This document shows, piece after piece, positions 25,501-40,349 of a stretch of 64,000 nt of DNA. Source of the DNA: Allodiplogaster sudhausi (Eukaryota; Nematoda; Chromadorea; Rhabditida; Diplogasteridae); NCBI GenBank assembly GCA_945643635.1, contig CALZFC010000005.1:1908501-1972500 (forward strand), read 5' to 3'. A model generated the notes under the pieces. The model was given only the letters and a program-made list of their open reading frames with translations. It had not been told where the DNA came from and did no database searches. A program made the position numbers and the translations under genes. Position 1 is the stretch's first letter; each line of letters begins with the position of its first letter.

Positions 25501-26409
25501 CAGAAAGAGAGTGGGAGCGTGGTTGAACTAGAAAGGAAGGAAGAAGCGGTTGTCTCTCACGAAGTGGCAAATGGAAATCGTTTGTTAATCATTGATCGAA
25601 TTGGTAGGCTGCCACTAAATGGCCGCCAAAACACAAAGCAAAGGGCAAGAGATCCACAAGGTGAGGTTACATACATATGTACATACATACATACATTTGA
25701 ATTTTTTTGCTTGTGTATACTCCTAGGATATTAACAACTTGCATTCGTATGCAAATATTCTCTCTCTATCTCTTTCTTTCTCTCGTCTTCCCCTTCTTTC
25801 TCTTTCTCCATCCCTCAATCAGCTGATTTTTTTTTGTAACCGAATATGCATATGTATGTACATATGTATGTTTGTATGTGCATATGTACATATGTTCGTT
25901 CATAGAATAAGGAAGAGTGAAAACAAGCGATGACAGGAATGATAAAGAGATTGAAGTACGGAGAGGGTGGGAGAGAGTTTTTAAAGAAAAAAAAGATACT
26001 TTGATATAAAGAGAACGAGAAAAGGAGAGAAAGAAAGAAAGAAATGGAAAGAGGGAGAACGAGCCCTAACAAAGCCATGCTCACCTGTCCATCGTGCTCG
26101 ATATTTGTGAAAAGGTGGTGTGTAGAAGAAGGGAGCGATCAGGTAAACAAATATTGCCTAGAAGTCATTCACAAGTTTTTATTATGAATAAAGTGAGAGA
26201 AACACTAATAAAAATAATCCCAAAAAAAGGAATAAAATAAAATGAATTCAATAACATCTCCCTTTCTTTCTTTATCTCCTTTTCCAAAAAGGCCTTTCTC
26301 CTAGTGTTGTGATCCTCTCTAGCTGACTCACCTCCAGGATGGCCAGCGTGGTTCGTATGAGACGGTAACTGACGTAGACGGAGAGCACAGCTACAGCCGT
26401 CTCCAGCAT
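23034..26409 (-). CDS. Short-chain dehydrogenase, HSD17B12 / LET-767-like, about nine exons
   Basis: ER-membrane 3-ketoacyl-CoA reductase or 17-beta-hydroxysteroid dehydrogenase type of the SDR superfamily. Exon 1 (26333-26409) gives a hydrophobic anchor starting [17 protein letters not shown]. The next short exon ends at 26087 and supplies RWT, which joins [20 protein letters not shown] (about 24920-25048), the NAD(P)-binding TGxxxGIG motif. Then come the DFASDE region (about 24670-24784), the NSVGVGRE exon (about 24490-24615), IVVLSSSQ with the catalytic serine region (about 24140-24219) and [13 protein letters not shown] with the catalytic YxxxK (23896-24045). Later exons hold [11 protein letters not shown], the [11 protein letters not shown] exon (to 23727) and the C-terminal [13 protein letters not shown] exon (23034-23196). 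The A-rich YCAAKS and VATNM patterns fit the HSD17B12 group. The exact substrate cannot be told. Confidence 0.8.
23198..23420. repeat. (GA)n tract forming the pyrimidine tract of an SDR intron
   Basis: On the minus strand this is (TC)n ending in CTCCAG directly at the acceptor of the last dehydrogenase exon (23196). It fills roughly half of the intron. Confidence 0.9.
23728..23890. repeat. (GA)n tract occupying nearly all of an SDR intron
   Basis: Between exons 23896-24045 and the exon ending at 23727, almost the whole intron is (TC)n in transcript orientation and runs to CTCTACAG at the acceptor. Confidence 0.9.
25465..25499. repeat. (GA)n microsatellite in a large SDR intron
   Basis: Pure GAGAGA run within the 1-kb intron between the second and third dehydrogenase exons. 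The same intron holds (ACAT)n-like runs near 25675-25695 and 25845-25895. Confidence 0.9.
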
Positions 26410-28802
<2,393 letters not shown>

Positions 28803-29189
28803 TAATCATTAGATATGATATTAGGACAAATGATGATTGATCTAGAAGGTTAATAGATCATCAACCCCCAGAGCCTAGCAGACCAAGCGGATGGAACATG
28901 CTTGGCAGGCGTAGTTGGAATGATTGGGGAGAGGGAACACAGATGAGAAGCGTCGGTTGCTTGTTTATTCGGTGTATTTTGAATCTTTTCTCTTCCCGAC
29001 TACTAGACAAACATGGGATTTGTTCTCCATTTCCCCGGCATGTTTACATGTTTTCTTGGATGCACCATCCGAAACATCTTTATTCTATATTCCGTGAGAG
29101 TGCACTGGCAAAGTTGTGCTTCTGCCCGGCTCGGAGATCACTGAGGCTTCTCCTGAAAGCAATGAAGTCAACTTTATCGTTAAAAGTTG

Positions 29190-29962
29190 ATTCTTATTTC
29201 TCCTCACTCCTCTTCCCACTCCTCTTTCCTCTCTTCTCTCCTCCAACCTTGTCGTTCGCCGTGCGCAGGAGCCGCTCCATGGTACGAAGTGCAGAGTTTA
29301 ACGAGTGCGTGAGCTGGAATTTAGTAAAATCGATAAAATTATATCGTTTTTTCATTACACAATGTATTTCCGATCTCACCGCCAGCCCCTTCAGATTCCT
29401 TTCCTCTTCCTCTCTTACCTCGGCCGACTCCTTGTCCACTCGCTTGTTTGCGCGTTGCAGGTGCCCGTCGATGAAGTCGTACGCAAACTTCTCCTCGTTC
29501 AGCTGAGCATGGCGTTTCTAAGGAAGAGAAGAGAAAGGTAATGGGGAAAGAAGTGGATAATGCTTGGGTGAGTGATAGAGGCGCGGCAAAAGATGAAAAT
29601 GTCGGGTGGCAGGCCAATCACATCGAAAGAAGCTATAGCTATCTCAACCGTTCCACTATATATAAATCATCTGGAAATCACACAAGTCATTCCTCTTGTA
29701 AATTTCTGCTGTATTATATGAGCAAGCCTCTTGCTTGTAAATCCCTCCGGCATTATAGGAGCGAGTTAAAAAGCGAGCACGCGAAGGAGAGGGGCGATAT
29801 GGATGAATGTGAGATGACTTGCAATCGTGGCACCATCTTCAATGAATAAGATATTGCTCATACGTCCAAGAGTTGCACGATGGCCTCAGCCTCCTTCTGG
29901 CTCGACGTGAGGCGGGGAGTAGGAGTTGGCGGCGTGACGACAGGAGGGGAGACGATCTCCTA
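29190..29962 (-). CDS. Possible small multi-exon gene, unknown function
   Basis: Two minus-strand blocks look coding. About 29864-29962 gives a Pro/Thr-rich segment then SSQKEAEAIVQLLDV. About 29400-29515 gives HAQLNEEKFAYDFIDGHLQR and a charged helix (VDKESAEVREEEER). A third block near 29265-29310 reads HSLNSALRTMERLLRTA. The charged heptad-like pattern suggests coiled coil. I do not recognise the family, and neither start nor stop is fixed. Confidence 0.3.
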
Positions 29963-29969
29963 AAATATT

Positions 29970-30832
29970 TTTTAAATTTTATTTTTACTCTGAAGAACAA
30001 TATCAAAACCCACTTCAATGCCGCACACACTTGCAGACTGCGAAGGCATCTGAAAGAGAGAGACTCTTTTCTTTTAAAAGAAGATCATGAGATAAATTAT
30101 GAGCTTTCACATTTAAAATAAAAAATAACAGAGCGAAATGAAGCGAACCATTAACCGAGGGAAGCAGCAGTGGAAATGATTTCTGAGTAGCCGAGAATCA
30201 CTTCCTCAAAATTTCGAAATCCAAATGTACTCATAGTACGCTCATAGCAAGAATTATCTTCAGTTGGAGTGCATATGTATGTACTGTAAATTTTAATCTT
30301 TCTTTCCGTATCGCATCTATTATTCATTCTGCTAGAGGTTCTCCTGCTTTTGGCTATATTTTCTCAATTCCCACATTCTTCTCTCCATATTTCACTCTCC
30401 AACGTAGAACTCCGAAATACAGCCTAAATGGTACAAACTACGCATAGATCTAGTTTCTACACATTTCCTGTGAACTACGTGCCGTTTCACAAGTTTTCTA
30501 CTTTCGGCCACATCATAGGTCAAAGCTAAGAAGAGAGACTAGCGAAATCGCTGATAAATGTCTACTTAAATGCGTTAGTCTGATTGATTGAGACAGTGCA
30601 CTATTTTTCTCTCGTTCTCTCTGTGTCTATCCAACTCTCTCTTCATGTCGCTATTTCGTCCTTCTTCTTTCTCTTACCCTCCCGATCATCCATTTCGCTT
30701 CTCCATTTCTGCGCATCCCTTTCATGATGACTTTTAACCGTGCTTTCCGCAGTATAAAACCCCAAAGACATTCATCAACATGCACTACCAAACACATTTG
30801 TTTTCCAATTTCTACATTTGCACCACTTATTG
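29970..30832. other. No gene recognised
   Basis: AT-rich DNA with pyrimidine-rich patches. Short open frames have no features of real exons. It lies immediately left of the 30.8-kb palindrome. Confidence 0.5.
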
Positions 30833-33446
30833 TTAAGAGAGCCAATCTGATAGGCTCGACCACGGGCGTGCAGGGAATAAAATTATTTTTTGATTTTAAT
30901 TTTCTTTGAAGGGTTACTGTAGCACCCTATGGGGATTCCAAAAACATTTTTTTCAAAAATTTATTTTCGTTTTTAAGCACAGTATACCTCAAAATGTCGA
31001 AATATTTTAAATGGCCATAACTTTTTGTAAACTTAACGAAATTGAATTTTGAAAAGTTTATTAAGTTTATTACGTTCAGCAATCCCAGGGGCATAAAAAA
31101 GTCATACATAATTTTTTGAAAAAATTTCATTTAAGGGGTCATATTGACATCCAAATATATCTTGGGTGCAATTTGGGCCCGAAAACGTTTCGAGGGCGCG
31201 GATACGACACCACCACGTGAAAGAGGAGCATTTATAACCCCTAGTACACTGGTTGACAAACGGATTGGAGCACGTATTGGTAGCTTAATTTTCGCCTGAA
31301 CATTCACATTTGCTCAAACTGGCGAGCAGGTAAATTGGCATAAATCGCTTCAAACTTAACAATGGGCAGAATTAGAGTGATCATTCGATTTGTCTTCTTA
31401 AAACTAAGAAAATAGTTCCAAAGAACGCATGACTTTTCTTTTAATTTCACTTTTTCAACACTTTTTTGGCAAAAACCTTTTTTATGCGTCTTGAATTCGG
31501 CACCTTTTCACCAGTTTCTGATATTTTTTGAGCAGAAGGCGCCATAGTTTTGCCGTCGTAAGAAAGAGCATTTAATTTTACATAGTTTACATAGGTTTAC
31601 AACTGAATTTGACCACGTATTTGATGCGATTTTGCGGCCAGAAACTCCTCAACTCCGCAAATTATCAAAATTTTAAATCCCCGAATCGTTCCCGAGCGTG
31701 TTGTACTTGAGCTAGAAACAAGATGGGATTGCTCTCCAGTCGATTTTATACAGATATGGTATATTTGTACAACATTACAAAAAAATAATTGGTAAATTGT
31801 TTTTTCGTATCTTACATAATTCCCCTATAACTACGGAAATGTACGTTTATGACTTATTTTAAACGGAATTTCTGCATTTATCTTCCACCACGTTAAAGAA
31901 CGGGTTTTTTGAACCTGTATAATTGCCCGTCACCTCAATATAGCCTCAATATTTTCGATAATATAGAATTAGAGACAGAAATCCGTTGACTTTTTTTTTC
32001 CAAAAAAAAAGTTTTCTAATTGTTCTGACGCCGCATATTATACGTTGCTAGAGAAAAAAGCCAAGTTTATTCTTTATAGTAATACTTTTTACTCCATTCA
32101 TTTTCCATATATATGTATATACATTCACCTTCCAAGTCATCCTGCTATTCTGAGCTGTATATTGGAAATGGATGGAGTAAAAAGTATTATTATAAAGAAT
32201 AAACTTGACTTTCTTCTCTAGCAACGTATAATATGCGGCATCAGAACAATTTGAAAAAAATTTTTTTTTTTTTTAAAGTCAACGGATTTCTGTCTCTAAT
32301 TCTATATTATCGAAAATATTGAGGCTATATTGAGGTGACGGGCAATTATACAGGTTCAAAAAACCCGTTCTTTAACGTGGTGGAAGATAAATGCAGAAAT
32401 TCCGTTTAAAATAAGTCATAAACGTACATTTCCGTAGTTATAGGGGAATTATGTAAGATACGAAAAAACAATTTACCAATTATTTTTTTGTAATGTTGTA
32501 CAAATATACCATATCTGTATAAAATCGACTGGAGAGCAATCCCATCTTGTTTCTAGCTCAAGTACAACACGCTCGGGAACGATTCGGGGATTTAAAATTT
32601 TGATAATTTGCGGAGTTGAGGAGTTTCTGGCCGCAAAATCGCATCAAATACGTGGTCAAATTCAGTTGTAAACCTATGTAAACTATGTAAAATTAAATGC
32701 TCTTTCTTACGACGGCAAAACTATGGCGCCTTCTGCTCAAAAAATATCAGAAACTGGTGAAAAGGTGCCGAATTCAAGACGCATAAAAAAGGTTTTTGCC
32801 AAAAAAGTGTTGAAAAAGTGAAATTAAAAGAAAAGTCATGCGTTCTTTGGAACTATTTTCTTAGTTTTAAGAAGACAAATCGAATGATCACTCTAATTCT
32901 GCCCATTGTTAAGTTTGAAGCGATTTATGCCAATTTACCTGCTCGCCAGTTTGAGCAAATGTGAATGTTCAGGCGAAAATTAAGCTACCAATACGTGCTC
33001 CAATCCGTTTGTCAACCAGTGTACTAGGGGTTATAAATGCTCCTCTTTCACGTGGTGGTGTCGTATCCGCGCCCTCGAAACGTTTTCGGGCCCAAATTGC
33101 ACCCAAGATATATTTGGATGTCAATATGACCCCTTAAATGAAATTTTTTCAAAAAATTATGTATGACTTTTTTATGCCCCTGGGATTGCTGAACGTAATA
33201 AACTTAATAAACTTTTCAAAATTCAATTTCGTTAAGTTTACAAAAAGTTATGGCCATTTAAAATATTTCGACATTTTGAGGTATACTGTGCTTAAAAACG
33301 AAAATAAATTTTTGAAAAAAATGTTTTTGGAATCCCCATAGGGTGCTACAGTAACCCTTCAAATAAAATTAAAATCAAAAAATAATTTTATTCCCTGCAC
33401 TACCTTAATAGGCACGTGGTCGAATCTCTCAGACAGGCTCTCTTAA
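30833..33446. mobile_element. Large palindromic (foldback) DNA transposon flanked by TTAA
   Basis: Two near-identical inverted arms of about 1.25 kb run from 30868 to about 32110 and from about 32156 to 33400, around a loop of roughly 45 bases. Outside this core a more diverged inverted stretch continues to GTTAAGAGAGCC at 30832-30843 and its complement at 33436-33447, so TTAA flanks both ends. No transposase is present. The same 67-residue frame appears in both arms but has no domain and is only a consequence of the symmetry. It is a non-autonomous element; the TTAA flanks hint at a piggyBac-like mechanism, without proof. Confidence 0.85.
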
Positions 33447-33516
33447 CCCAAACACGCTGTTTTATGAAATAATTTTTTTGTTTTATGAATTTGCAACACT
33501 TTCCTTGAGAATAAAG

Positions 33517-34731
33517 ATGCCAACGTACAAGCTGCTTTACTTTGACATTCGCTGCCTTGGCGAAGTTGCCCGCCAGCTTCTCTTTCTGGCTGACCAGCCC
33601 TTCCAGGATATTCGGTTCACGTTCCAGGAATGGGCAAACCACAAAAGAGGTTTGCTCTAAGAAATATGTAACCATGAAGTCAGGGAAGAGAAAACACTTC
33701 TGAAAGCTCCAATCTTTTTGACATTGCAGTACGCTTCAAAAAAATTTTTCCTTCGCTATGGACGGCGCGATAAGATGTGTTTAAAGAAAGATAATTTTTA
33801 TCTTAAATATATTTCATTAGAAAAATTTGTGCAACATGTGCAAGTGTTCAGAATCTCCGTTCGGCCTATTGCCGGTCCTCGAGGTAGACGGCCAGCAGCT
33901 GCCGCAGTCGTGGGCGATCGCACGTTTCCTCGCCAGAAAATATGGTACAGATCAAAGATTGGTTACTCATTCTTTTCTTACAGCTTGTGTGCATGAAGTA
34001 CATACATACATACATATATCAATGCAATACTATTATGTGACAGTTGATTAAAAGAATGTTTCTATTTAGTTGAATGTTCAGGCTTTGCTGGGAAGGATGA
34101 CTTCGAGGCGGCTTGGGTGGATGCCATCGGCGATCAGTTCAAGGACTACTTCGTGGAGCTTCAGCCTCACTTGGCTGTCGTAGTCGGCGTCCGAGTTGGA
34201 GACAAGGTTGGTTCATTTGAATTGGGAGATGGAGAGAAAAGAGAGTGTGGCAAAGTGAAAGGAGAGAAGAAGAAAAAGAGAAGGAGTTCTGAGAAAGAAG
34301 GAAAGTATGCCGAGTTCATGCTATTTATGAATAGCTTAATTTTGCGATTACAATCAAAAGTAAATAGGTAGATGCACATGTAGAAACACAGATGTATGTT
34401 CTTTCTTTCAGGAAATGGCCAAGAAGGCAGCCAAAACAGTAGCTACCAAGTTTCTTCCGTTCCTCGAGAAGCGTCTGTGGGAGAGTAGAACTTGCTTCCT
34501 CGTAGGAAACGGGCTTACTTGGATCGACCTGCACCTTGCTGACCACGTCGATGTGCTAAACAACTTGTTTCCCGACTTTCTCGATGACTATCCCAAGGTA
34601 AGAAAGGCTCTTCTAATTGTAAAAGCAATAGATTGGCACTGCAATTCCAGGTACTCGCTCATTCGGCAAAAGTGCGCTCTGAACCGAAGCTCAAAGAGTA
34701 TCTCGAAAAACGGCCGGAAAGGTATTTCTGA
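33517..34731 (+). CDS. Glutathione S-transferase, nematode sigma/HPGDS-like, five exons
   Basis: Cytosolic GST of about 205 residues, the normal length. Exon 1 (33517-33649) encodes [20 protein letters not shown] with the conserved early Tyr and the GE-x2-R motif. Exon 2 (about 33847-33943) gives [20 protein letters not shown], the glutathione-site PVLEVDG...QS segment. Exon 3 (about 34082-34206) starts the helical domain ([20 protein letters not shown]). Exon 4 (about 34412-34596) contains [20 protein letters not shown], the N-capping GxxxTWxD motif. Exon 5 (about 34650-34731) ends in LEKRPERYF before TGA. The family conjugates glutathione to electrophiles or makes prostaglandins. The gene starts about 75 bp right of a large palindromic transposon, which therefore sits in its promoter zone. 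Exons 3-5 have a decayed duplicate at 42.45-45.54 kb. Confidence 0.88.
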
Positions 34732-35019
34732 TCAGACAAACACATCTTTAAAATTCAATATCTCACAGAGAGAGTGCGATCCTTTTATTGACTGGCTATT
34801 TAAACCGGTAGTGAAACTTCTACAACTTGTTTCCAATTTATCACAAGTATTCTTTAAAAACATAATTCTTCTTTATAAGAGAATCTCAGAAATATATTCT
34901 GATGCAAAATATTGTTTTGATAACGTTCAACTCAATGGCAGTGCCTTTGGATACTCTGTTGGAGCGGTACTTCCATTTTATCTCATTTTTTCTAATCCTG
35001 TTAAATGTTTATATGTTTT

Positions 35020-36224
35020 TAAGTCTAGAGACATCGAGAATGATGCCATAAAATCAGACAGATTTGAGGGCTGGCAATCTTGACATTTTTATGCTCGACA
35101 ATGGTAAAACCCGAGTGCCTGAATCTAAATATGCGTTCATTGGGAAAGTCACAATTTGATCGAACACCTTGGAACTTTCCGAAAGTTCCTGCACCCCTGG
35201 TTGTTGAGTGGTGCTGTAGAGGGAGGGATTGGAGTTCTGTCACTGATGATTTTAAAGACAAGAATAAGATAGGCTTGGTTGGTGCCTCCTCGACGAAAGG
35301 GTCCCGATTGCCAGGAATTAGAGCGTAAGACGCTGCTCGAAGGTTAGTTCCTGCCCGATTCGCTTGCACTCGCTTCTCGTGTAGTCGCTCTGAACATTCC
35401 CAATTAAGTTACATAATCTGATGTGAGCAATTTTGGATTCCAAACTGTGGAACAGTATTCAAGGATTGCCTAACATAAGTAATAAAAATATGTTTATAAT
35501 GCGAAACAGTTTGATTTAAATGATCTCAATATAAATCCGCTTGTAGAGGACATGCGTGCGCTGACTGTTCTTATATGTATGGTGTTCGAAATCGAGTTTG
35601 TTCTTCATTTCTTCTTCAAAAATTGTGACGGTCACTGTTTTTGAAGAAGAAATGGTCAAGCTATTGGACGAGGCCCAGTCATAAAGAAAATCAAGCGCCC
35701 TTTGAAACAACGGAGAATCGATAGTGGTTGAGAGCTTTACGGCGTCAGCATACATACTTATGGAATAAGAAAGAGTAGAGGACCGAGACACACACCGGAA
35801 GGAGTGGAACATGGCATTGAATCACACTCGGAGATTGCGTTCCATCGCTGAGGAAAGCGGAGAGAAACTTTAAGAGACAATCTGAAATACCATAACTCTG
35901 TAGTTTTAGAATAAGAAGAGGAATAGAAATTGAGTCAAAGGCCTTTAAAAAGTCGATTAGTATTATGGAAACATAGTGTTTCTGATCTAACGCCTTGTGG
36001 TATTTGGAGACAGGCTGAAGAAGCGAGAGTTCGCAGGAAGGGCGAGGTCGGAATCCGAATTGGGCTGGACTTAGAAGTTTATGTTCGTTTCCTGTATGCG
36101 AGTGCAGAATACGTTCAATTAGTTTTGCGGCTGAGGAGATCAGACTGATGGGTCGCTTGCTAGCGGGATCCGACTTAGCACCATTTTTCGCATAAAAACA
36201 GGACGCACAATCGATGTAATGCAA
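35020..36224 (-). pseudogene. Degenerate LINE (non-LTR) reverse transcriptase
   Basis: The minus-strand block 35745-36224 reads RPISLISSAAKLIERIL, then QFGFRPRPSCELSLLQPVS and IDFLKAFDSI, which are RT motifs of non-LTR retrotransposons with the first catalytic Asp. A shifted frame downstream (35516-35812) has YADAVKLS where YADD is expected. Farther down, EYCSTVWNP (about 35430) and ELQSLPLQHHS match the tail of such proteins. Several frameshifts and the lost catalytic Asp show it is dead. The 5' part and endonuclease are absent, as usual for 5'-truncated LINEs. Confidence 0.75.
35606..35654. repeat. Perfect 17-bp inverted repeat within the LINE remnant
   Basis: CATTTCTTCTTCAAAAA at 35606-35622 is matched by its exact complement at 35638-35654 across a 15-base spacer that is itself partly palindromic (GTGACGGTCAC). 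Confidence 0.9.
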
Positions 36225-36967
36225 TAATTAGGATTTCATAAACGAAGAAACAATAATAAAGTAAAACAACGGTTCACGAATCGAAAAAAATAAACGAAAG
36301 ACAGAAACAAGTTTTCGAAAGAAAATGGTGGAAAACGGCAAGGGAGAGAAGAATGATTTAAATAGAGTGACCCTGCAAATATGCAGAAATCACCTTTTGT
36401 TGTTGTTCGCGTGACTTTCTCTGAAGTTCTGTAGCACTGCTAAAGTGCATTTGTAAATGTGATGTAATCTTAAGTGTATTCATCATTAAATGGAGAGGAA
36501 AGCAGAACGCCCGATATAATTCCTCGTCATTTCATCTTCTTAACGTCTTCGATGGCGGACTACGCCATTTCTCCTTCTCTCGAGAGGTCTTGTCGGCTTT
36601 CCTAAAGACTCCCTTGGCTCTTTTACACTGAAGATGCATATGTACATACATACATTGGCGCGTAACAAAGCCTGTAATGAAGAGGATTTTTTCCTTTGTA
36701 ACCTCGATATATATGAAAGATAATAAAATTCTGTAATATGTATTTAGTTAGTAAATGTATTTTCATTGCTTCAATTAACTTAAATGGTTTTCGGGGATTA
36801 AAATCGGAAATATTAGATGTAATTCTAATTGTTTTTATTCAGCTTCTTCTTCAGCCTTCTCGAGAACTGCGCATCTAATCCGATCTCTGGTAGAAGGTTC
36901 GCTGATACTCGTTTATGAAAATCTTTCAGACTATTCACAGTTTTTTCTCATTCTTATCGCCTTTCAG

Positions 36968-39900
36968 GGCACTGAACTACCCGCTGGCCGAGGAGAAGGC
37001 ACTCGACTACTTCAGTCGCCAAATCGGGAGATATAATATATTATATCCTTTCCCGTCGCACTTCAGCATGTTCACATTGGTGCGGCTTTTGTTCGGCCCT
37101 CGGCATGCGGAGTCTTTTGATTCCACTTTCCCTTTACGATTGATCGCGGTTCACTTGATGCAAAATTTTTATACGCAAATCAGCTCCATCTCTAAAGATT
37201 AACAGTTCATTAGCATTAGAGTAATATTACATCATTACATTCTCGTTGCGCATAATAGCGCAGCAAGAATTTTCTATCAAAGAATGAGCACTTGTGCATG
37301 CTAATTAAGATAATATGTACATAGTAGAAGAAAATGTCGTTTCTAACATAAATACAAAGAAGATTGTAACGTGGACCGGAACATTTGACTTACAGAATAG
37401 TGCTATTGAAATGTTCCGGAAGATATCATATAGGCCACAGCCTTCCTTCGAGTGACCGTGGAGAAGACGCACTCGCCATCGACCCAAGCGGCCTCTCTCA
37501 ATGCGCTCTTCATCCTGCTCATCGAACAAAACCTCCACAACGACATCCACAACCGTCCTGTGGAGGTTTTTTTTGTATAAAAGCAATTTTTTTATTTATA
37601 ATTTTGTTTAAAATAAATTATCATAATTTCAAAAATGAAACAGGCGACATTTCAGTATGATGTCTGGCCGCTGCTTGCGCGTCTCTTCAAATCCTCCGAC
37701 GAAGAGAACAACTACACAGTCATGGATCGTCTGTGCTTCGCAATCAAGCGGCAAGGAGGGAACTGCGCGGAGTGTACAGCAGACATGGTCAGTTGGAAGA
37801 GCTAGAAAGAATGGAGAGGGTCGGAGGAGGGAACTTGGAGTGCGGTGCAAACTTCTATTAACTTTTAGTGTTTTTTTGTGAATACAACGAACAAATTAAA
37901 TCAAAGGACCATCATCCTTTGGTGTGTCATAACAAACCGTTATCCGATTGTTACTTTTCTCATTTTTTAATTCCCTTTATTGAAATCTGTAAAGGCGCCT
38001 TTATGCTTTTTAACTGTACGATATCTCATCTAATTCGTATGTTTGTATTTTTTTGTCAATTTTCCGCAAAAGTGGTCGCTAAAATTTACCCATGTCGGCA
38101 ATAAATAACATAGTATAAAACGCGACAATGGCATGAATCCATTAAAAACAATAAAAAAAAAAATAACGTCTGTAAATATCTTCACTATTCAGCAACGTCT
38201 CCTAGCTCCCCTCTGCTCATCTCTGCTTCGCCGGTTCTCGCAAATGACTGAGTCGCCGTTCCAGAACGAAGAAGAGCTGGAAGCGTCATTACAGATTCTT
38301 GAAGATCACCTCAACGTCTTCAGTGACCACGAAGAGCCATAGGTTGCAATTGAAAAACAGCGAGCTTGAAATGGATTTGGATTTCTTTGAGCAGAGCAAA
38401 TTGGTAAAAGGTCAAAAGAAATCGCCCTCAGTCCAAGTGCTCGTTCATTCATTATCCTCGCCCAGGTGGCTCAAGCTCTTTGGCTGGCTAGTCGGCCGTT
38501 CTTCACAGAGATGAATTTCAAGAGTGCCACGGTGATGGGAACCTTCCTCAAGTTTGCAGGAAGATATGGAGGGGTTCGTTCATGGATTACAAATCATTCT
38601 TTCTCTCTCTCACACTCTCTCGTTCTCGCTCTCACGCAATATCACAATTTAATCAGCCTGCTACTTTCTAGAATTCCTTCTCGGTTTCTTTTGGCCGGTC
38701 TCTGCTCTCCGACGAGGAGGCCAGAAGCTTCATCCTGAATGCCATCAACCACACGAACGACTGCATCGCCGGGTTTTTTTTATCCTGAAATATTTTCTTG
38801 CGTTGTTTCGTGCGTTCACTACTCATAGATTCACAGAAATGCTCTGACTATTCTGGATGCAATTAGCGTGACCATTTTTGATGACACTGGACACAATAGA
38901 CCACCGAAAAGTCACCCATTACTTTCACACCGATTAGACAAAAGAGACCTGTTCACCCAGATACATCGCGGAGAGATTCTCAACCGCCCTCAACTCTTTC
39001 TGGATCAAGGATTTTCTTATTGGCCAGAACGTGCACTCAATCTTTATCAACGGCATCGTCGAACGCATCCGGTATTCCAGCAAGCAGGGAGTGCAGGTTT
39101 GTGTGTGTTTGTTGCCGTCGCTACCGTATTACCATAGTCTAAACTTTAGTTACGGTAAGGAATTAACTCGAGATTAATTTGAATGTTGAGCGGTCGGACG
39201 ACTGCAGCTGCGAATACGAATGTGGCTATCTCATCGACAGCTGCGTGAAGGTTCTCGAACACCTTGTGGACCCCGCCACTTTCGATGACTTCTGCAATGT
39301 CAGTCATCTTCTCTTTCATTTCTTATACCGATTAATTTTCCAAGTCGCTAATGCAAATCAAGGTATCAATCGAAAAAAAAAATGTATTTAAAATGCGGAA
39401 ATGCGTATAATGGGTCGAAAACGCGAAAAACTCCGGTTCTTTTAGTTTGCACCGTCATACATGCAAATAGTAAAGCCTTCTCCTCATTCTCGCTTAATTG
39501 AGCACGCCGATCTGACTGAGCTGATTCGCGTCGCGATCGTCTCCTTTTCCTCTGAGGAGAACGCGGACGAAGAAGGCTTGAAGGAAGCCGCTGCGGAGCT
39601 CTTCACGAGCCTTCTGGAGGAGGGCGAACGTCAAGGAAGGATCGAAGATCTTCTCGGCAACGGTTGGTGCTTGCCGCGCACTCTCTTCTCTTCTCTATCT
39701 AGACTACTATGAAAGCAGACAGCGATTGAGCACGAGCTAGGGAAGTGAAAGAGTCCAAGAGAGAGAGAGAGAGAGGAAGACAGAATGATGGGGAGTGAGA
39801 GATAGAGAGGACTTGTCTTAGAGGTAACTTTCTACCTCAACCAGAAAGTTACCTCTGTCTGCAGGCATGCTATTGGCGTTGTTGGAGCACTCCCTGGCTG

Positions 39901-40088
39901 GTAACTCTCTCCCGATTCCTGGCTCGCTGCTCGAGGGGATCTTCCGTCAGTATCCGGGATGGGCTTCCAAGACAGCCTGCTTCTGCGGCTCTTCAAACGA
40001 AATCGGCCAGCTCACCATTCAATATGCGTACGGGGCCCTCAGACTCTTTCTCCCTTCATCTGAAAAATTCTCTACGAAGCAATTCTAG
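36968..40088 (+). CDS. Multi-exon helical-repeat protein, importin/transportin-like
   Basis: Exon-like blocks on one strand with good splice sites: 36968-37033 (ALNYPLAEEKALDYFSRQIG), about 37445-37567 (THSPSTQAASLNALFILLIE), 37655-37785 (YDVWPLLARLFKSSDEEN and DRLCFAIKR), about 38193-38330, 38466-38575 (WLASRPFFTEMNFKSATVMG), about 38672-38770, about 38975-39090 (DFLIGQNVHSIFINGIVERI), about 39190-39298 (CGYLIDSCVKVLEHLV), 39455-39661 and about 39866-40060. The pattern of amphipathic helices and the xxWPxLxxLF...DRLCFAIK segment resemble transportin-3/importin-13 karyopherins. I am fairly sure this is one gene but only weakly sure of the family. The 5' end may lie before 36968 and the last exon is not fixed. 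Confidence 0.45.
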
Positions 40089-40349
40089 CTCCTTGAAGCC
40101 AGGAAACTGTGATCTAAAACTAAAATCAAGATAGGTAAAAGCTTTAAAAAACTATTATTTTAAGTGTTCCTTCGCTGGAACATTCACAGCTCTTCAACCA
40201 CAGTAGCACTATTGATGGAGAGTCTCTCTCCTTGGAGTGCGCTCTTTCCCCGGTTAGTAAATCTTCCTAAAAGCGAGACTCTTTAGTCCATCTTCTCTTC
40301 CTCATTAAGTAATTTTGTCTCTTTACTTGAAATAACAAATTTGTTGTTT

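Noticed and set aside
30927..33341. Identical 67-residue frames in both palindrome arms
   Set aside because: The identity is a result of arm symmetry. The peptide has no domain, poor coding composition and no start context, so I do not call it a gene.
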